From NCBI GenBank assembly GCA_018817995.1, contig JAHISW010000077.1:1-5809 (forward strand): a stretch of DNA of 5,809 nt, in the 5' to 3' direction. Below the pieces are notes generated by a model. It was given only the letters and a program-made list of their open reading frames with translations, had not been told where the DNA came from and ran no database searches. Made by a program: the position numbers and the translations under genes. Positions within the stretch are counted from its first letter, which is position 1. Every line of letters starts with the position of its first letter. This document shows, one piece after another, positions 5,751 through 5,809 of the stretch. Source of the stretch: Patescibacteria group bacterium. GTDB lineage: Bacteria; Patescibacteriota; Minisyncoccia; JAHISW01; Tagabacteraceae.

Positions 5751-5809
5751 ATGAGTGCGTATTTTCGAAAATATCGCAAAGGTAATTTTTTTGAGAAGGT
5801 CTTAATTAA
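5751..5809 (+). CDS. Possible start of an unidentified gene, cut by the window edge
   Basis: From ATG at 5751 the frame is open to the window end and reads MSAYFRKYRKGNFFEKVLI, a plausible basic/amphipathic N-terminus. No Shine-Dalgarno site precedes it. TATTTT at 5738-5743 is spaced from the ATG almost as the -10 of the gene at 2262 is, which would allow a leaderless transcript. With only 19 codons visible no family can be named, and 19 open codons in AT-rich DNA can occur by chance. Confidence 0.35.
   Translation, partial: MSAYFRKYRKGNFFEKVLI

Overview
This is an AT-rich window with compact, closely spaced genes. It uses the standard bacterial code: Trp is TGG, and both TAA and TGA act as stops. 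The gene set suggests a small-genome bacterium of the Candidate Phyla Radiation (Patescibacteria), probably Parcubacteria-like. The clues are a PIF1-type helicase with an appended Trp-rich helix-turn-helix tail, a large lytic transglycosylase protein without a signal peptide, few clear Shine-Dalgarno sites, and a promoter placed for leaderless translation. This placement is inferred from gene families, not from a marker gene.

Layout. Positions 1-2006 (+) hold what looks like one transcription unit: the 3' end of a PIF1/RecD-like helicase (1-635), a previously uncounted 32-residue single-span membrane peptide (639-737), and a protein of about 418 residues (750-2006). That last protein has a uracil-DNA-glycosylase-like fold signature with eroded catalytic motifs and an extra C-terminal module. 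Positions 2007-2261 are a GC-richer non-coding stretch with CCCAAAA/TTTTGGG repeats, possibly a mobile-element relic, and a strong hairpin that probably terminates the unit. Positions 2262-4496 (+) encode a 744-residue modular protein: two beta-rich modules, a bacterial SH3 domain, an SLT lytic transglycosylase domain, one membrane span, and a Cys-bearing C-terminal domain. It has its own extended -10 promoter just before the ATG. Positions 4481-5554 (-) encode a class II Fic AMP-transferase-type protein with a C-terminal winged helix. It converges on the previous gene and overlaps it by 16 bp. Its promoter (5596-5624) is near-consensus, and a tandem 10-bp repeat overlaps the -10. Positions 5625-5809 hold a tRNA T-arm-like fragment, short repeats and a possible divergent gene start running off the window.

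Functionally, the left unit fits DNA transactions (helicase plus UDG-fold protein). The central gene fits cell-wall work, but its predicted topology is paradoxical. The Fic gene looks self-contained (built-in inhibitory helix, possible autoregulation) and lies next to a tRNA-like fragment that could mark an old integration site. No CRISPR array, complete tRNA, rRNA or intact insertion sequence is visible.
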